Shown here in pieces: positions 56,148 to 64,000 of a stretch of 64,000 nt of DNA; position 1 is the stretch's first letter; every line of letters starts with the position of its first letter. The stretch spans positions 1 through 64,000 of the forward strand of contig JAAAOB010000154.1 in the NCBI GenBank assembly GCA_009909035.1, given 5' to 3'. Below the pieces are notes generated by a model. That model saw only the letters and a list, made by a program, of their open reading frames with translations, searched no databases and was not told the origin of the DNA. Position numbers and translations under genes: made by a program. Source of the DNA: Bacteroidota bacterium. GTDB lineage: Bacteria > Bacteroidota > Rhodothermia > Balneolales > Balneolaceae.

Positions 56148-57059
56148 TTATTGGTAGCCATTTCTGTAAAGCTCTTTAGCTGTTTTGTATAGTATCGCAT
56201 GTGCTTCGGCAGTTTTCTCAACGGTTGGAGCATATCCGCCTGACAGAAGCAGTGTTATCGGGATATTTTGATCCATAGCCGATGAAATTACAAGATGTTC
56301 TCTTTCAATAAGGCCGTTCATTGTAAGTGACAGCCGACCAAAATGATCCGTTTCAAGCGGGTCAATACCGGCAAGATAAAATATCAGGTCAGGTTTAAAG
56401 CTGCTGTATATGTCATCAAGTGCATCCGATAGTGCATGAATATAGCTGAGATCGCCCGTTTTATCCGGCATTCCGACATCAAGGGACGATGGTGGTTTTT
56501 TAAAAGGATAGTTCTTTTCACCGTGGATCGAAAATGTAAATACATTCTCATCATTTTTAAAAATCTCAGCTGTGCCGTTTCCTTGGTGTACATCACAATC
56601 AATGACAAGCACGTTCCGGACCCACATCGCCTGCTTAAGCACTTTAATAGCCACGGCCACATCATTGTACACGCAAAATCCTTCACCCAGATCCGGCATG
56701 GCATGATGGGTTCCCCCCGCCAGGTTGCCGGCTATTCCATCCTGAAGAGCCATCAGTCCCGCGTTGATTGTACCCTGTACGGCCAGCCGGGAGCGCACAG
56801 CCAGGCTCCTGCTCCAGGGCAGCCCCATGCGTCGTTGCTCTTTCCTTGTCAATGTTCCATCCCAAACAGCGGTTGCGTATCTCGGGGTATGAATACTGCA
56901 CAAGTTTGCAAAGTCAACCATACCGGGCTCTACGACCGCCTGCTCCCGCAAAATATCCATATCAAGCAAATATCTGTGAAGAGCTACAAACTTCCCCATC
57001 GGGAATATATGTCCCTCCGGCAGATGGGCGTGATAACCGGGTGAAAAACTTACTCGCAC
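56148..57059 (-). CDS. Histone deacetylase family (AcuC/HDAC-like) hydrolase
   Basis: A zinc deacetylase-fold protein of 303 aa. VLVIDCDVHQGNGTAEIF has the zinc ligands Asp and His; GGTHHAMPDLGEGFCVYND has the paired histidines and the family GFC; LSGGYAP is the last block. The end IDPLETDHFGRLSLT supplies the second zinc aspartate. Substrates in bacteria include acetylpolyamines and acetyl-proteins. Embedded in an envelope/isoprenoid operon, 26 bases before dxr. Confidence 0.92.
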   Translation of the reverse strand: MRVSFSPGYHAHLPEGHIFPMGKFVALHRYLLDMDILREQAVVEPGMVDFANLCSIHTPRYATAVWDGTLTRKEQRRMGLPWSRSLAVRSRLAVQGTINAGLMALQDGIAGNLAGGTHHAMPDLGEGFCVYNDVAVAIKVLKQAMWVRNVLVIDCDVHQGNGTAEIFKNDENVFTFSIHGEKNYPFKKPPSSLDVGMPDKTGDLSYIHALSDALDDIYSSFKPDLIFYLAGIDPLETDHFGRLSLTMNGLIEREHLVISSAMDQNIPITLLLSGGYAPTVEKTAEAHAILYKTAKELYRNGYQ

Positions 57060-57073
57060 ACGTTTGCTATTAA

Positions 57074-57811
57074 TTAATGGTCTTTTGTAATAAACGCCAA
57101 CATTCTACCTGCCTGATGTCGTTCTCTTCTGAACGAATAAAACTGATCATCTTGCATAGTGCATCTTGGATCTACCTCAATCCTTGGTTCAGAAATCCCT
57201 GTGTCCAGTAGTTGGTGCTTCAAAAATGATTTTAAATCGAGATGGGGCTTCTCTCCTATTGATCTGTTGATAAATTTGGAAGGAAACTGAACGGCAACCT
57301 CTTCGCCTATTTCAAATTTACCCAGGGATATACAGGGTGAGATGTAGGCTCTTGTAGTGGAGAGTTCAGCCCCTGCATGTTTCATCTGGCCTAAAGCTGC
57401 AGGCAGAACACCGGCTGCTGCGCCTCTCCACCCGGCATGGACGGCAGCAATCACGGAGCTTGTGGAATCGGCAAGAAGAATTGCCGCGCAGTCGGCCACC
57501 TTCACCCCTATCAACAACTTCTGATGAGTTGTAACAAGTGCATCAACGTTGCCGTAGTACCCGGGTTCATCAACCACCGCCACGTCAGCTCCGTGCACTT
57601 GTTCGGCAAGAGCCACGTCTTTTTTTGTTGTATTTAGTTTTTCGAAGAGCCTCGCGTAGTTTTGATCGATTTCCGCCTTTGGTGCGTCTGTATTCTCTCC
57701 CAGGTTTAATCCTTTAATTTGTCCATCTGTATTCATGACATCCCGGTGTGAAAATGTAATACCGGACGTAACTCCGGCACATGAATCAAAAATTTTTGGT
57801 GAGTGAAACAT
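57074..57811 (-). CDS. YfiH/LACC1 family purine nucleoside phosphorylase-like protein
   Basis: A 245-aa protein of the multicopper-oxidase-like/YfiH (PF02578) family. The zinc site is formed by His in EQVHGADVAVV, Cys in YISPCISLGKFEIG and His in IAAVHAGWRGAAAG. Members cleave purine nucleosides with phosphate and can act on peptidoglycan precursors. The tail FYSFRRERHQAGRMLAFI is typical. It is 2 bases after aroE and 14 bases before the HDAC-like gene. Confidence 0.93.
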   Translation of the reverse strand: MFHSPKIFDSCAGVTSGITFSHRDVMNTDGQIKGLNLGENTDAPKAEIDQNYARLFEKLNTTKKDVALAEQVHGADVAVVDEPGYYGNVDALVTTHQKLLIGVKVADCAAILLADSTSSVIAAVHAGWRGAAAGVLPAALGQMKHAGAELSTTRAYISPCISLGKFEIGEEVAVQFPSKFINRSIGEKPHLDLKSFLKHQLLDTGISEPRIEVDPRCTMQDDQFYSFRRERHQAGRMLAFITKDH

Positions 57812-57813
57812 TC

Positions 57814-58704
57814 TTATTCTCCCAAAAGAGTTATGAGCTCTTGTTTTATTTTACTGATCGGGAATTTGTGGCCTGTCCAGAGTTCAAACGAGCGACTACC
57901 CTGGTGAATGAGCATATCCAACCCGTTCATTGTAGATGCGCCTGCCAATTCCGCAGTTCGTAAAAACACTGTTTTTGCCGGGTTATAAATAAGATCATAG
58001 CAGAGCGTATCTTCAAGGAACACCGCATCCTTCTCTTCAACCGGGCTTTGGTCCAGCTTAGGACTCATCCCAAGCGGTGTTGTATTTACAATTAAGTCAG
58101 CTTCATCAGCATATGCCTGCCACTGTGAATACCCAACAACAGTTGTATGTTGAGCATGGACGAGCGGTTGTGCCCGATGTGGTGTCCTGGAAACTAAAAC
58201 AATCTCTTCGTAGCCCAGATCTGTAAGTGCATACTGAACAGCCAGGGATGCACCGCCCGTACCAAAAACAATGGCGCGTTCGTATGAGAGATCATCGTCG
58301 AATTCAATCAGGGGCTGAATAAATCCATAGATATCGGTGTTATACCCGTGTATTACTGAGCCCGACTTTTCCTTGACAATTGTATTGATGGCACCTAACA
58401 CTTCAGCTTCTGGCGATAACTTGTCAGGAATGGAAATAAGATCTCTCTTAAAAGGTATGGTAATATTACACCCCAGAAAGGCATCCTTGTTAATCCAGCT
58501 CGCAAACCGGGGAATGTCCGGGCTTCTTAAATCCATCGCAAAGTACACTGCATCCAGGCCATGATGACGGAGTGCAATGTTGTGCATTACGGGTGAAAGA
58601 GAATGGATTACCGATTGCCCTACAACAAAATAGTGAGGTTTCTTAGAATCAATTGAGTGAACAAAAGAGTGAAAAGAACGGGTTTCTGAAGAGTATGTCG
58701 TCAT
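57814..58704 (-). CDS. aroE: Shikimate dehydrogenase
   Basis: AroE reduces 3-dehydroshikimate with NADPH in aromatic amino acid synthesis. The catalytic lysine and aspartate lie in NITIPFKRDLI and HGYNTDIYGF. The cofactor motif is VFGTGGASLAVQYAL and the substrate site SLSPVMHNIAL. The C-terminal MNGLDMLIHQGSRSFELWTG is standard. First gene of the seven-gene operon reaching pssA. Confidence 0.96.
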   Translation of the reverse strand: MTTYSSETRSFHSFVHSIDSKKPHYFVVGQSVIHSLSPVMHNIALRHHGLDAVYFAMDLRSPDIPRFASWINKDAFLGCNITIPFKRDLISIPDKLSPEAEVLGAINTIVKEKSGSVIHGYNTDIYGFIQPLIEFDDDLSYERAIVFGTGGASLAVQYALTDLGYEEIVLVSRTPHRAQPLVHAQHTTVVGYSQWQAYADEADLIVNTTPLGMSPKLDQSPVEEKDAVFLEDTLCYDLIYNPAKTVFLRTAELAGASTMNGLDMLIHQGSRSFELWTGHKFPISKIKQELITLLGE

Positions 58705-59255
58705 AAACGTTGCATCGGAGTTTAGCCTTTCTTTCTTTTACCTGTCAAAAACAGTTGCAGACACATTGAAATATAAATCGAGGTGAAGGAGTTCCCGGTG
58801 CAAAGCAGTTCCTTGGAGTAGAGCCCGGCAGCTATCAACGAGGACCTGTAGCTTTTACTCCATTTGGAGTCCGCTTTAACGTATCTTTCCGCAAGCAAAC
58901 GAAGGGCAATCGCAATTTTCCCCCGCCAGCGCCAGTGCTTTTCTGTTCCTTGCTGGCCCCTGCTTTGGCTCGGGGCTGAATGTACCATGTACTACACGAG
59001 TTCTTGCGCGTGGAGAAAGAAGTACTTCGTTATGTTTCAGAACCAGTTTCAGGGCACATCGAAACGGAGTATGTCGTCCCAGCCGAGGTTCCGGTTTTCC
59101 AAAAACCTCAACCTGCACTCCCCCATAACGCATTAAGGATCGGCACCGTCTCGTCCGTCAAAAAGAAACGTTGATCATGCCTGACCTTGTGGATCGGGAA
59201 AGTAAACCGCTGAACATTAAAGAAACGGCCTTTCCCCCATAAGTACAGAGAGTAT
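58705..59255. other. Gene-free stretch with several hairpins
   Basis: No convincing gene is seen; three overlapping frames on both strands (58722-58988, 58876-59133 minus; 58864-59136 plus) lack recognisable motifs. Inverted repeats stand out: GCCAGC at 58925 with GCTGGC at 58952, GCCCC at 58956 with GGGGC at 58972, and ACTCC-ATTT-GGAGT near 58856-58869. It could be a structured RNA, a worn repeat or a gene remnant. Confidence 0.4.
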
Positions 59256-59260
59256 CCATA

Positions 59261-59299
59261 AAAAAAATGCGCACCGGAAAATGATGCGCATTTTTTACC
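59261..59299. terminator. Terminator, bidirectional
   Basis: AAAAAATGCGCA-CCGGAAAATGA-TGCGCATTTTTT folds into a symmetric stem with A and T tracts on either side. It lies about 20 bases after the stop of the minus-strand SRPBCC gene and probably serves it. Confidence 0.85.
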
Positions 59300-59317
59300 T
59301 TTATCGATATTGAATCG

Positions 59318-59788
59318 TCAAGCTGTTACTTCGCTTTCCTTTTCTTCTGTCTGTTCTTCATCTTTGAACGTGTCGTTCTCAGCCAGTTCTTTGAACTTTC
59401 CGAGGTCCGCTTTTAACTGCGGGCTTAATCCTTCAATAAAGTTTGCAAGTTCTTCACCTGGCTCGCCAAAGAAGGTTCGGTAATCTAAGGAGAAATCAAT
59501 CCGGGTTCGTTTGCCGCTATCCAGCGGTGTAAAACGAATGGTTCCGGTTTGATTTAAATTCCCATTTATTGTTATCCATGCAAAACGGGTATTTCGCAAG
59601 TTATCAATAATATTTGTTGTCCATTGAAACTCCTCGCCACCAATGTTGGTTTTGTAGTCGAATGTTTGAGAATTGACTTTTTCAATCTCATCGATTCTGT
59701 CCAGAAATTTTGTATAATGTACTGGATTGCAAAGCAATTCGTATGCTTTGGCAAGGGGTAAATCTACTTCGATTCTTTCGTGCGCCAT
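59318..59788 (-). CDS. SRPBCC (START-like) family protein
   Basis: A 156-aa soluble protein. HERIEVDLPLAKAYELLCNPVHY is the first strand and helix of a polyketide-cyclase/START-like fold; FQWTTNIIDNLRNTRFAWI and TIRFTPLDSGKRTRIDFSLDY are the central strands of its hydrophobic pocket. The acidic C-terminus is disordered-like. The ligand is unknown. Single gene, divergent from the DUF1302-like gene. Confidence 0.85.
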   Translation of the reverse strand: MAHERIEVDLPLAKAYELLCNPVHYTKFLDRIDEIEKVNSQTFDYKTNIGGEEFQWTTNIIDNLRNTRFAWITINGNLNQTGTIRFTPLDSGKRTRIDFSLDYRTFFGEPGEELANFIEGLSPQLKADLGKFKELAENDTFKDEEQTEEKESEVTA

Positions 59789-59911
59789 AGTGTGATTGAA
59801 CTTCAGAAATGAGAATTTTAGTTCATGTTTGAGAAGATTGTAGAAAGCAGGTACGGCTTATCCACAATGCATTAAATTTAACCATATTTTGATTAAGCAT
59901 CAATCGTTTTC

Positions 59912-61291
59912 GTGCAGAATTATTTTGAAAAGTTATTTACGTGTATTATTCTACGTATTTGTCTCCTGTTTGTCTCAGTTTCTTTCTCGTTTATCTTCTT
60001 TATAACCAATAGCTTGGCTCAGGAAGGCCTGTCAGGTTTTTATCGCAACTATACGGGGTTTCAGCTCTATAATGATTACGAGCTTGTGGCCGGGCGGAAC
60101 CGAATCCGAGGCGAATATTCTGATAATTATTCGTTTGGAGCGCTTTATCTGGAGGTTGATCTCATCGATAGATACACAAAAGAGAGGGATTTCGAACTGC
60201 TGATTCGCGAAGCGTACCTGGACTGGTTTGCGAGCAACTACGATGTGCGAATCGGAAAACAGAATATTATCTGGGGCAAAGCCACGGGTTCATTTGTAAC
60301 CGATATACTTTCACCTGTTGATCTGAGAGAATTTTTAACACAGGATGTAGCGGATCTACGCTTCGGCCTGACCTCATTTAATCTAAGGCGATACTTCGGC
60401 CGCAGTTTTCTGCAGTTTGTTGCAGCCCCTGCGCTGCAGCCGGATCTGCTCCCGGATCAGGATTCTCGGTGGTTCCCTGTTCAGCGTCCCCCCTCTATTA
60501 TCCCCTTCTCATTCAGGTCTCCCGAAAACGAATCAACACTGTCTGATATTCAGCTGGCGGCCCGATTTGCATGGAGACCATCTCCGAGTTTCGATATCGA
60601 TTTTATGGCCTACCACTGGGCACACCCGATGCCGGCATATGCCATAGAGCCCAATATTCTTGGATCACCCCTTGCCCCGGAAGTTACGCTCCGGGAAACC
60701 TACAGAACCTCGCCGATGGCCGGGTATGCAGCATCCTGGCAAATATCTGACAGCTGGATTCTTTCCAGTGAAAGCCTGTTTGTTTACGAGCGGCTTTTTA
60801 CCTTCCTGCCGGTGTCAACCAACCGGCTGGAAGATGCTTTGAATGATCCCCTTGAGGCATTCCAGGTGCTACAGGAGTTTGATATCCGAGACGATGGCTA
60901 CTTGCTTACAAAACCCTGGCTGCAAACCATGATCGGGGGGCAGACCAACCTGGCAGGTGCAACCGTTGGGCTGCAGGGATATGTTGAGATTATACTGAAC
61001 TATGAAGACAGAATACTACCGCAGAGAGTGTTTCCATATGCTTCTCTTTTTGCTCAGCGTTCATTTTTACGCGATCGCTTAAGCACCTTTATGACCGGGC
61101 GATATAATTTTTTTGGACAGGACTTTTGGGCGCAAGTCCAGGGCGAGTACGAAATCAGCGATGGATTTCAGGTTGCTCTGGGCACCAATATTTTTGAAGG
61201 CCCGTCTATTTCCCCTTTCTATGGTCATCTCACCTTTGAACAGTTTAAAGAGAACAGCTTTATTTTTGCCAAGACCACCATCTATTTCTAA
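59912..61291 (+). CDS. DUF1302-like outer-membrane beta-barrel protein
   Basis: A 459-aa protein with signal peptide ending near SLAQEG and alternating beta strands to a terminal aromatic FAKTTIYF. REAYLDWFASNYDVRIGKQNIIWGKATGSF and SPVDLREFLTQD resemble DUF1302 proteins, which in Proteobacteria often neighbour RND/MMPL exporters, as here. GTG is the only good start and puts the signal sequence at the N-terminus. The exporter gene follows after a repeat-filled gap of 418 bases. Confidence 0.78.
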   Translation: MQNYFEKLFTCIILRICLLFVSVSFSFIFFITNSLAQEGLSGFYRNYTGFQLYNDYELVAGRNRIRGEYSDNYSFGALYLEVDLIDRYTKERDFELLIREAYLDWFASNYDVRIGKQNIIWGKATGSFVTDILSPVDLREFLTQDVADLRFGLTSFNLRRYFGRSFLQFVAAPALQPDLLPDQDSRWFPVQRPPSIIPFSFRSPENESTLSDIQLAARFAWRPSPSFDIDFMAYHWAHPMPAYAIEPNILGSPLAPEVTLRETYRTSPMAGYAASWQISDSWILSSESLFVYERLFTFLPVSTNRLEDALNDPLEAFQVLQEFDIRDDGYLLTKPWLQTMIGGQTNLAGATVGLQGYVEIILNYEDRILPQRVFPYASLFAQRSFLRDRLSTFMTGRYNFFGQDFWAQVQGEYEISDGFQVALGTNIFEGPSISPFYGHLTFEQFKENSFIFAKTTIYF

Positions 61292-61388
61292 ACCAGACCA
61301 TTTCTTCCTGAAGCTACCAAAACGGCCCCTCCGTTTCTCCATTTTAATGGAATGTAAACATGCACCAATTAGTTAGGTCAGCTGAAAT

Positions 61389-61680
61389 GAACTACCCGGG
61401 GCAGAGCCCGCGAGGTATCAGCTTAGAACAGCATAACTTTTTGGTCGATATGGAGTTTATTTTTGAGTGTCCCCCTTCTCCCGCAAGGGAACCCCATGGG
61501 AGAAGGGGGGCAATGGGGGATGATTCATTGTGGATCAGAACCAAGTTAATTGATAGTTCTAAACTCAGAAAATCATCCCACAGCTCACTCCGTTCGCTTC
61601 CCCCTTCTCCCATGGGGATTCCACTGGGGAAAGGGCCTTTTACCTTTTCCGACCCAGAGGGTCCGGGAATTAAACCACTA
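61389..61680 (+). repeat. Composite dispersed repeat element, copy C
   Basis: The left block 61389-61446 (CTACCCGGGGCAGAGCCCG, GAGGTATCA, ATAACTTTTTGGTC) matches copy B at 5888-5943. The right block 61637-61680 (TTTTACCTTTTCCGACCC, AGAGGGTC, GGGAATTAAACCAC) matches 6402-6445 and 1865-1904. The centre differs from copy B. It has a perfect inverted repeat CCCCCTTCTCCC (61471-61482) with GGGAGAAGGGGG (61498-61509) and a second CCCCCTTCTCCC at 61600. It ends 29 bases before the exporter start. A plus-strand frame crossing it (61360-61713) is not a gene. Confidence 0.75.
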
Positions 61681-61709
61681 AGGATTAAACCCGATTACAA
61701 AACATTAAT

Positions 61710-64000
61710 TTGAAACAATTCGGAAACATATTACTCGCGGCACCGGGATCTGTCATCGCAGGTATGGTTGTCCTGATTTTATTGGCCATCTACCCGGCTT
61801 CAAATATCAAAACTGATTTTAATCTTGAAGGTTTCTATCCTGAAACGGACCCGGTAATTGAAGATTACGATTTGCTCGAGAATGAATTTGGGCGTGATGA
61901 TAATTCAATCTTGATTGGATTCGCATCTGACTCAATTTTTTCAACAACGGTTTTACAAGACATAAAAGAGTTAACATCCCGTTTTGAAGATATTCAATAC
62001 ATTGAATCCGTTCGCAGTCTTACCAACACTCAGAAAATTGAGAATTCCAACGACCGTCTCCGGTTCTCACCCTACATTGAACAGATTCCGGATTCGGATT
62101 CAGCATTAGCTGAGCTAAAGCGTAGTGTGACGGATGATCCCTTTGCGAATGGACTGCTCATTAATTCCGATGGTTCTGCAACTGCTTTTGTGCTTACCAT
62201 TAATGAAGAGAAGAATACCTACCCCAACAGAAACCTGATCATTGATTCAGTAAATGACATTCTGGATGAATATTCGGGCACCTACGAATTTCATAAATCG
62301 GGAATACCTTATTTTAGAAATCAGTACGTGAACCTCTTGAACGGGGAAATTTTTATCTACATCGGCCTGTCATCAGTTCTAATCATACTTCTGTTATGGT
62401 ATTTATACCGGAGTGTTTGGGGAGTTCTTTTTCCCATGATTATTGTCTGGACAACCCTCCTTTTTACATTAGCCATCATCCATCTTTCCGGTGGCTATCT
62501 TGAAATCATGAGCAGCACGATTGCCCCAATACTTTTGTGTGTTGGCGTAGCCGATGCCATTCATATGATTTCAAAATTTGATGATGCCCGGGAATCGGGG
62601 ATGAAGAAAAAAGAATCGATCCTTGAGATGCTTCAAACACTGGGAAGCGCAACCTTTTTGACCAGTGTAACAACAGCCATTGGGTTCGCCTCTCTGCTGA
62701 GCAGTAGTGTGATGCCCATGGCCAAATTTGGCGGTTATACCGCCGTTGGTGTACTGCTTGCCTATGTTGTAACCATCTTTTTCCTGCCCGTAGCGCTGGC
62801 TAAGTCGAAAAAATCACGTGTATTCGATGAGAAATCGAGTTCCGTTTATCCCCTCATAAGCCGCGCGCTTACGCGGGTATCGGCTATCAACAAGCTCCAC
62901 TATAAAAAAATCTTGCTGGCTGCATTCGGAGGAACACTGCTTATAACTTTTGGCATTCGGGAAGTGGATGTAAATGGAAAAGTATTTGATGACCTGGGAG
63001 AAGAGACGGAACTTATGCAGGACAGCCGGTTCTTTTCCGAACAGCTGGCCCCGCAATTTCCACTCGAATTTATTATTGATACCGGTTCTCCTGAATCGGC
63101 ACTACGCCTTGAGCTAATGCAGCGACTTGAAACTTTCGAAGAGTATCTGCTGTCCTATCCAGAGATAGAACGCGTTGCGGGTCTTCATCAACTTATAAAA
63201 GAGGTTCATTCCACGTTGGATCCAGACGATTCTGCCGGCCGTGCACTTCCCGGATCCGATTCAGCTGTTTCGCAGTACGTGCTTCTGCTGGAGATTAACG
63301 GTGCCGAGGAACTAACCCGGCTTGTTGATTTTGACTATAGTAAACTGCGTGTCACGGCTTTCACCGAAGATGCAGGATCAAAACGGATTAATGAAATGAG
63401 GGACGAGATCCGGGACTATCTGAATAACAACTTTAGGGAAGAAGTAACCATGACCGGGACCACGGTGTTGAGTGCAGATCTGACCGATAAAATCGTCTAC
63501 TCTTTATCCTGGAGTATTCTCATTGCCATACTGGCAATATCGCTGATCATGACCATGCTCTTCAAGAATGTCCGGATGGTCGTCATATCACTGGTTCCCA
63601 ATATTATCCCTCTGCTTGTTATTGCAAGCGTAATGGGATTTTTAAATGTAGACATCAAGCCGTCAACAGCCGTTATATTTACCATCGCACTTGGCATAGC
63701 GGTTGATGACAGCATCCATTACCTGGCACGGTTTAGAATTGAACACCAACGGTCCGGATCCATGAGCAGAGCCCTTACCACTACAACAATCAATACCGGA
63801 CGGGCCATTATCATTACAAGCCTTATCCTTGTAGCAGGATTTGGCACATTAATTACAAGCGCCTTCACCTCAACTGCCATGATGGGGATTCTCGTTTGCA
63901 GTACGATAACCGCCGCACTAATAGCTGATCTGTTTGTGCTTCCCTCGCTTTTTTACTGGCTGAAGCCGGAGCTGTCTATCAAAAATGTTTCTGGATCTCC
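61710..64000 (+). CDS. RND/MMPL superfamily exporter (C-terminus outside window)
   Basis: An open frame of at least 763 codons running off the window. After the first membrane helix (GSVIAGMVVLILLAIYPAS) comes a periplasmic loop, then helices including IYIGLSSVLIILLLWYLY, and a second half with the same plan. The RND proton-relay helix is seen as LCVGVADAIHMISKFDD in half one and TIALGIAVDDSIHYLARF in half two. Such MMPL-like proteins export lipids or hopanoids. The start is taken as TTG at 61710, the first usable codon after the repeat; no ATG is near. It probably works with the DUF1302-like barrel. Confidence 0.9.
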   Translation, partial: MKQFGNILLAAPGSVIAGMVVLILLAIYPASNIKTDFNLEGFYPETDPVIEDYDLLENEFGRDDNSILIGFASDSIFSTTVLQDIKELTSRFEDIQYIESVRSLTNTQKIENSNDRLRFSPYIEQIPDSDSALAELKRSVTDDPFANGLLINSDGSATAFVLTINEEKNTYPNRNLIIDSVNDILDEYSGTYEFHKSGIPYFRNQYVNLLNGEIFIYIGLSSVLIILLLWYLYRSVWGVLFPMIIVWTTLLFTLAIIHLSGGYLEIMSSTIAPILLCVGVADAIHMISKFDDARESGMKKKESILEMLQTLGSATFLTSVTTAIGFASLLSSSVMPMAKFGGYTAVGVLLAYVVTIFFLPVALAKSKKSRVFDEKSSSVYPLISRALTRVSAINKLHYKKILLAAFGGTLLITFGIREVDVNGKVFDDLGEETELMQDSRFFSEQLAPQFPLEFIIDTGSPESALRLELMQRLETFEEYLLSYPEIERVAGLHQLIKEVHSTLDPDDSAGRALPGSDSAVSQYVLLLEINGAEELTRLVDFDYSKLRVTAFTEDAGSKRINEMRDEIRDYLNNNFREEVTMTGTTVLSADLTDKIVYSLSWSILIAILAISLIMTMLFKNVRMVVISLVPNIIPLLVIASVMGFLNVDIKPSTAVIFTIALGIAVDDSIHYLARFRIEHQRSGSMSRALTTTTINTGRAIIITSLILVAGFGTLITSAFTSTAMMGILVCSTITAALIADLFVLPSLFYWLKPELSIKNVSGS

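Noticed and set aside
58722-59133. Two overlapping minus-strand genes
   Set aside because: No motifs, overlapping frames, and the region is dominated by inverted repeats.
61360-61713. 117-aa plus-strand gene before the exporter
   Set aside because: It is translated from composite repeat copy C, including its hairpins, and shows no domain or signal.
62814-63715. Minus-strand genes opposite the exporter
   Set aside because: They are shadows of the long plus-strand RND frame, which has clear membrane helices and motifs.

Overview
The window reads as chromosome from a marine or halophilic member of the Balneolota/Rhodothermota-Bacteroidota branch. The basis is a KR2-like NDQ sodium-pump rhodopsin, a DUF4837 lipoprotein, a Wzi-like porin, an MG2/TonB-plug surface protein, few Shine-Dalgarno sites and packed operons separated by repeat-rich gaps. 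This placement is inference from gene content. No rRNA, tRNA, CRISPR array, integrase or transposase was recognised.

Layout. 1-5864 (+): tail of a trp operon (trpD', trpC, trpF, trpB, trpA), then a DUF4837 lipoprotein and a BioC-like methyltransferase. 5865-6845: a gene-free stretch of dispersed and tandem repeats. 6846-8818 (-): sucD and the sodium-pump rhodopsin. 9098-11107 (+): dnaG. 11344-17666 (+): a secreted-oxidoreductase locus (Gfo/Idh/MocA, DUF1080 3-keto-glycoside hydrolase, GMC oxidoreductase with its gluconate-dehydrogenase-subunit-3-like partner, and a Na+/solute symporter). 17669-18278: four tandem copies of a two-hairpin repeat. 18283-26024 (-): glycoside utilisation (GH65 hydrolase, amylosucrase, PfkB sugar kinase, second Na+/solute symporter, ThuA-like lipoprotein), with a perfect LacI-type operator in front of the symporter. 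Together 11-26 kb looks like one locus for taking up and dismantling glucosides, with sucrose and 3-keto-sugar chemistry.

26333-33402: a glycosyltransferase, a LolC/E-type permease, lysS, then a coupled operon of phosphopantetheinyl transferase, MEMO-like protein, DUF2520 protein and an alkyltransferase-like protein. 33498-41181: MFS nucleoside-type transporter, Wzi-like porin, a DUF3095 cyclase-like protein coupled to msrB, and a large MG2/TonB-plug protein. 41362-47488: UvrD-like helicase, small membrane protein, der, an orphan nuoI-like gene with two unknown neighbours, and a peroxiredoxin. 47736-50419 (-): RimK module (RimB-like protease, RimK ligase, aspartoacylase-like protein, DUF952). 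50516-52131 (+): a PLP D-amino-acid enzyme and a membrane protein. 52139-58704 (-): a seven-gene operon aroE-yfiH-HDAC-dxr-rseP-psd-pssA for isoprenoid, phospholipid and envelope functions. 59318-64000: an SRPBCC protein, a DUF1302-like barrel, a second copy of the composite repeat, and an RND/MMPL exporter running off the window.

The most notable points are the sodium-pump rhodopsin close to two sodium-coupled symporters, the combined 3-keto-glycoside/amylosucrase/GH65 locus under a LacI-type operator, the two-hairpin tandem array, the composite repeat with conserved ends and variable centre, and a DUF3095 protein that keeps the cyclase metal aspartates but has lost the cyclase Asn/Arg pair.
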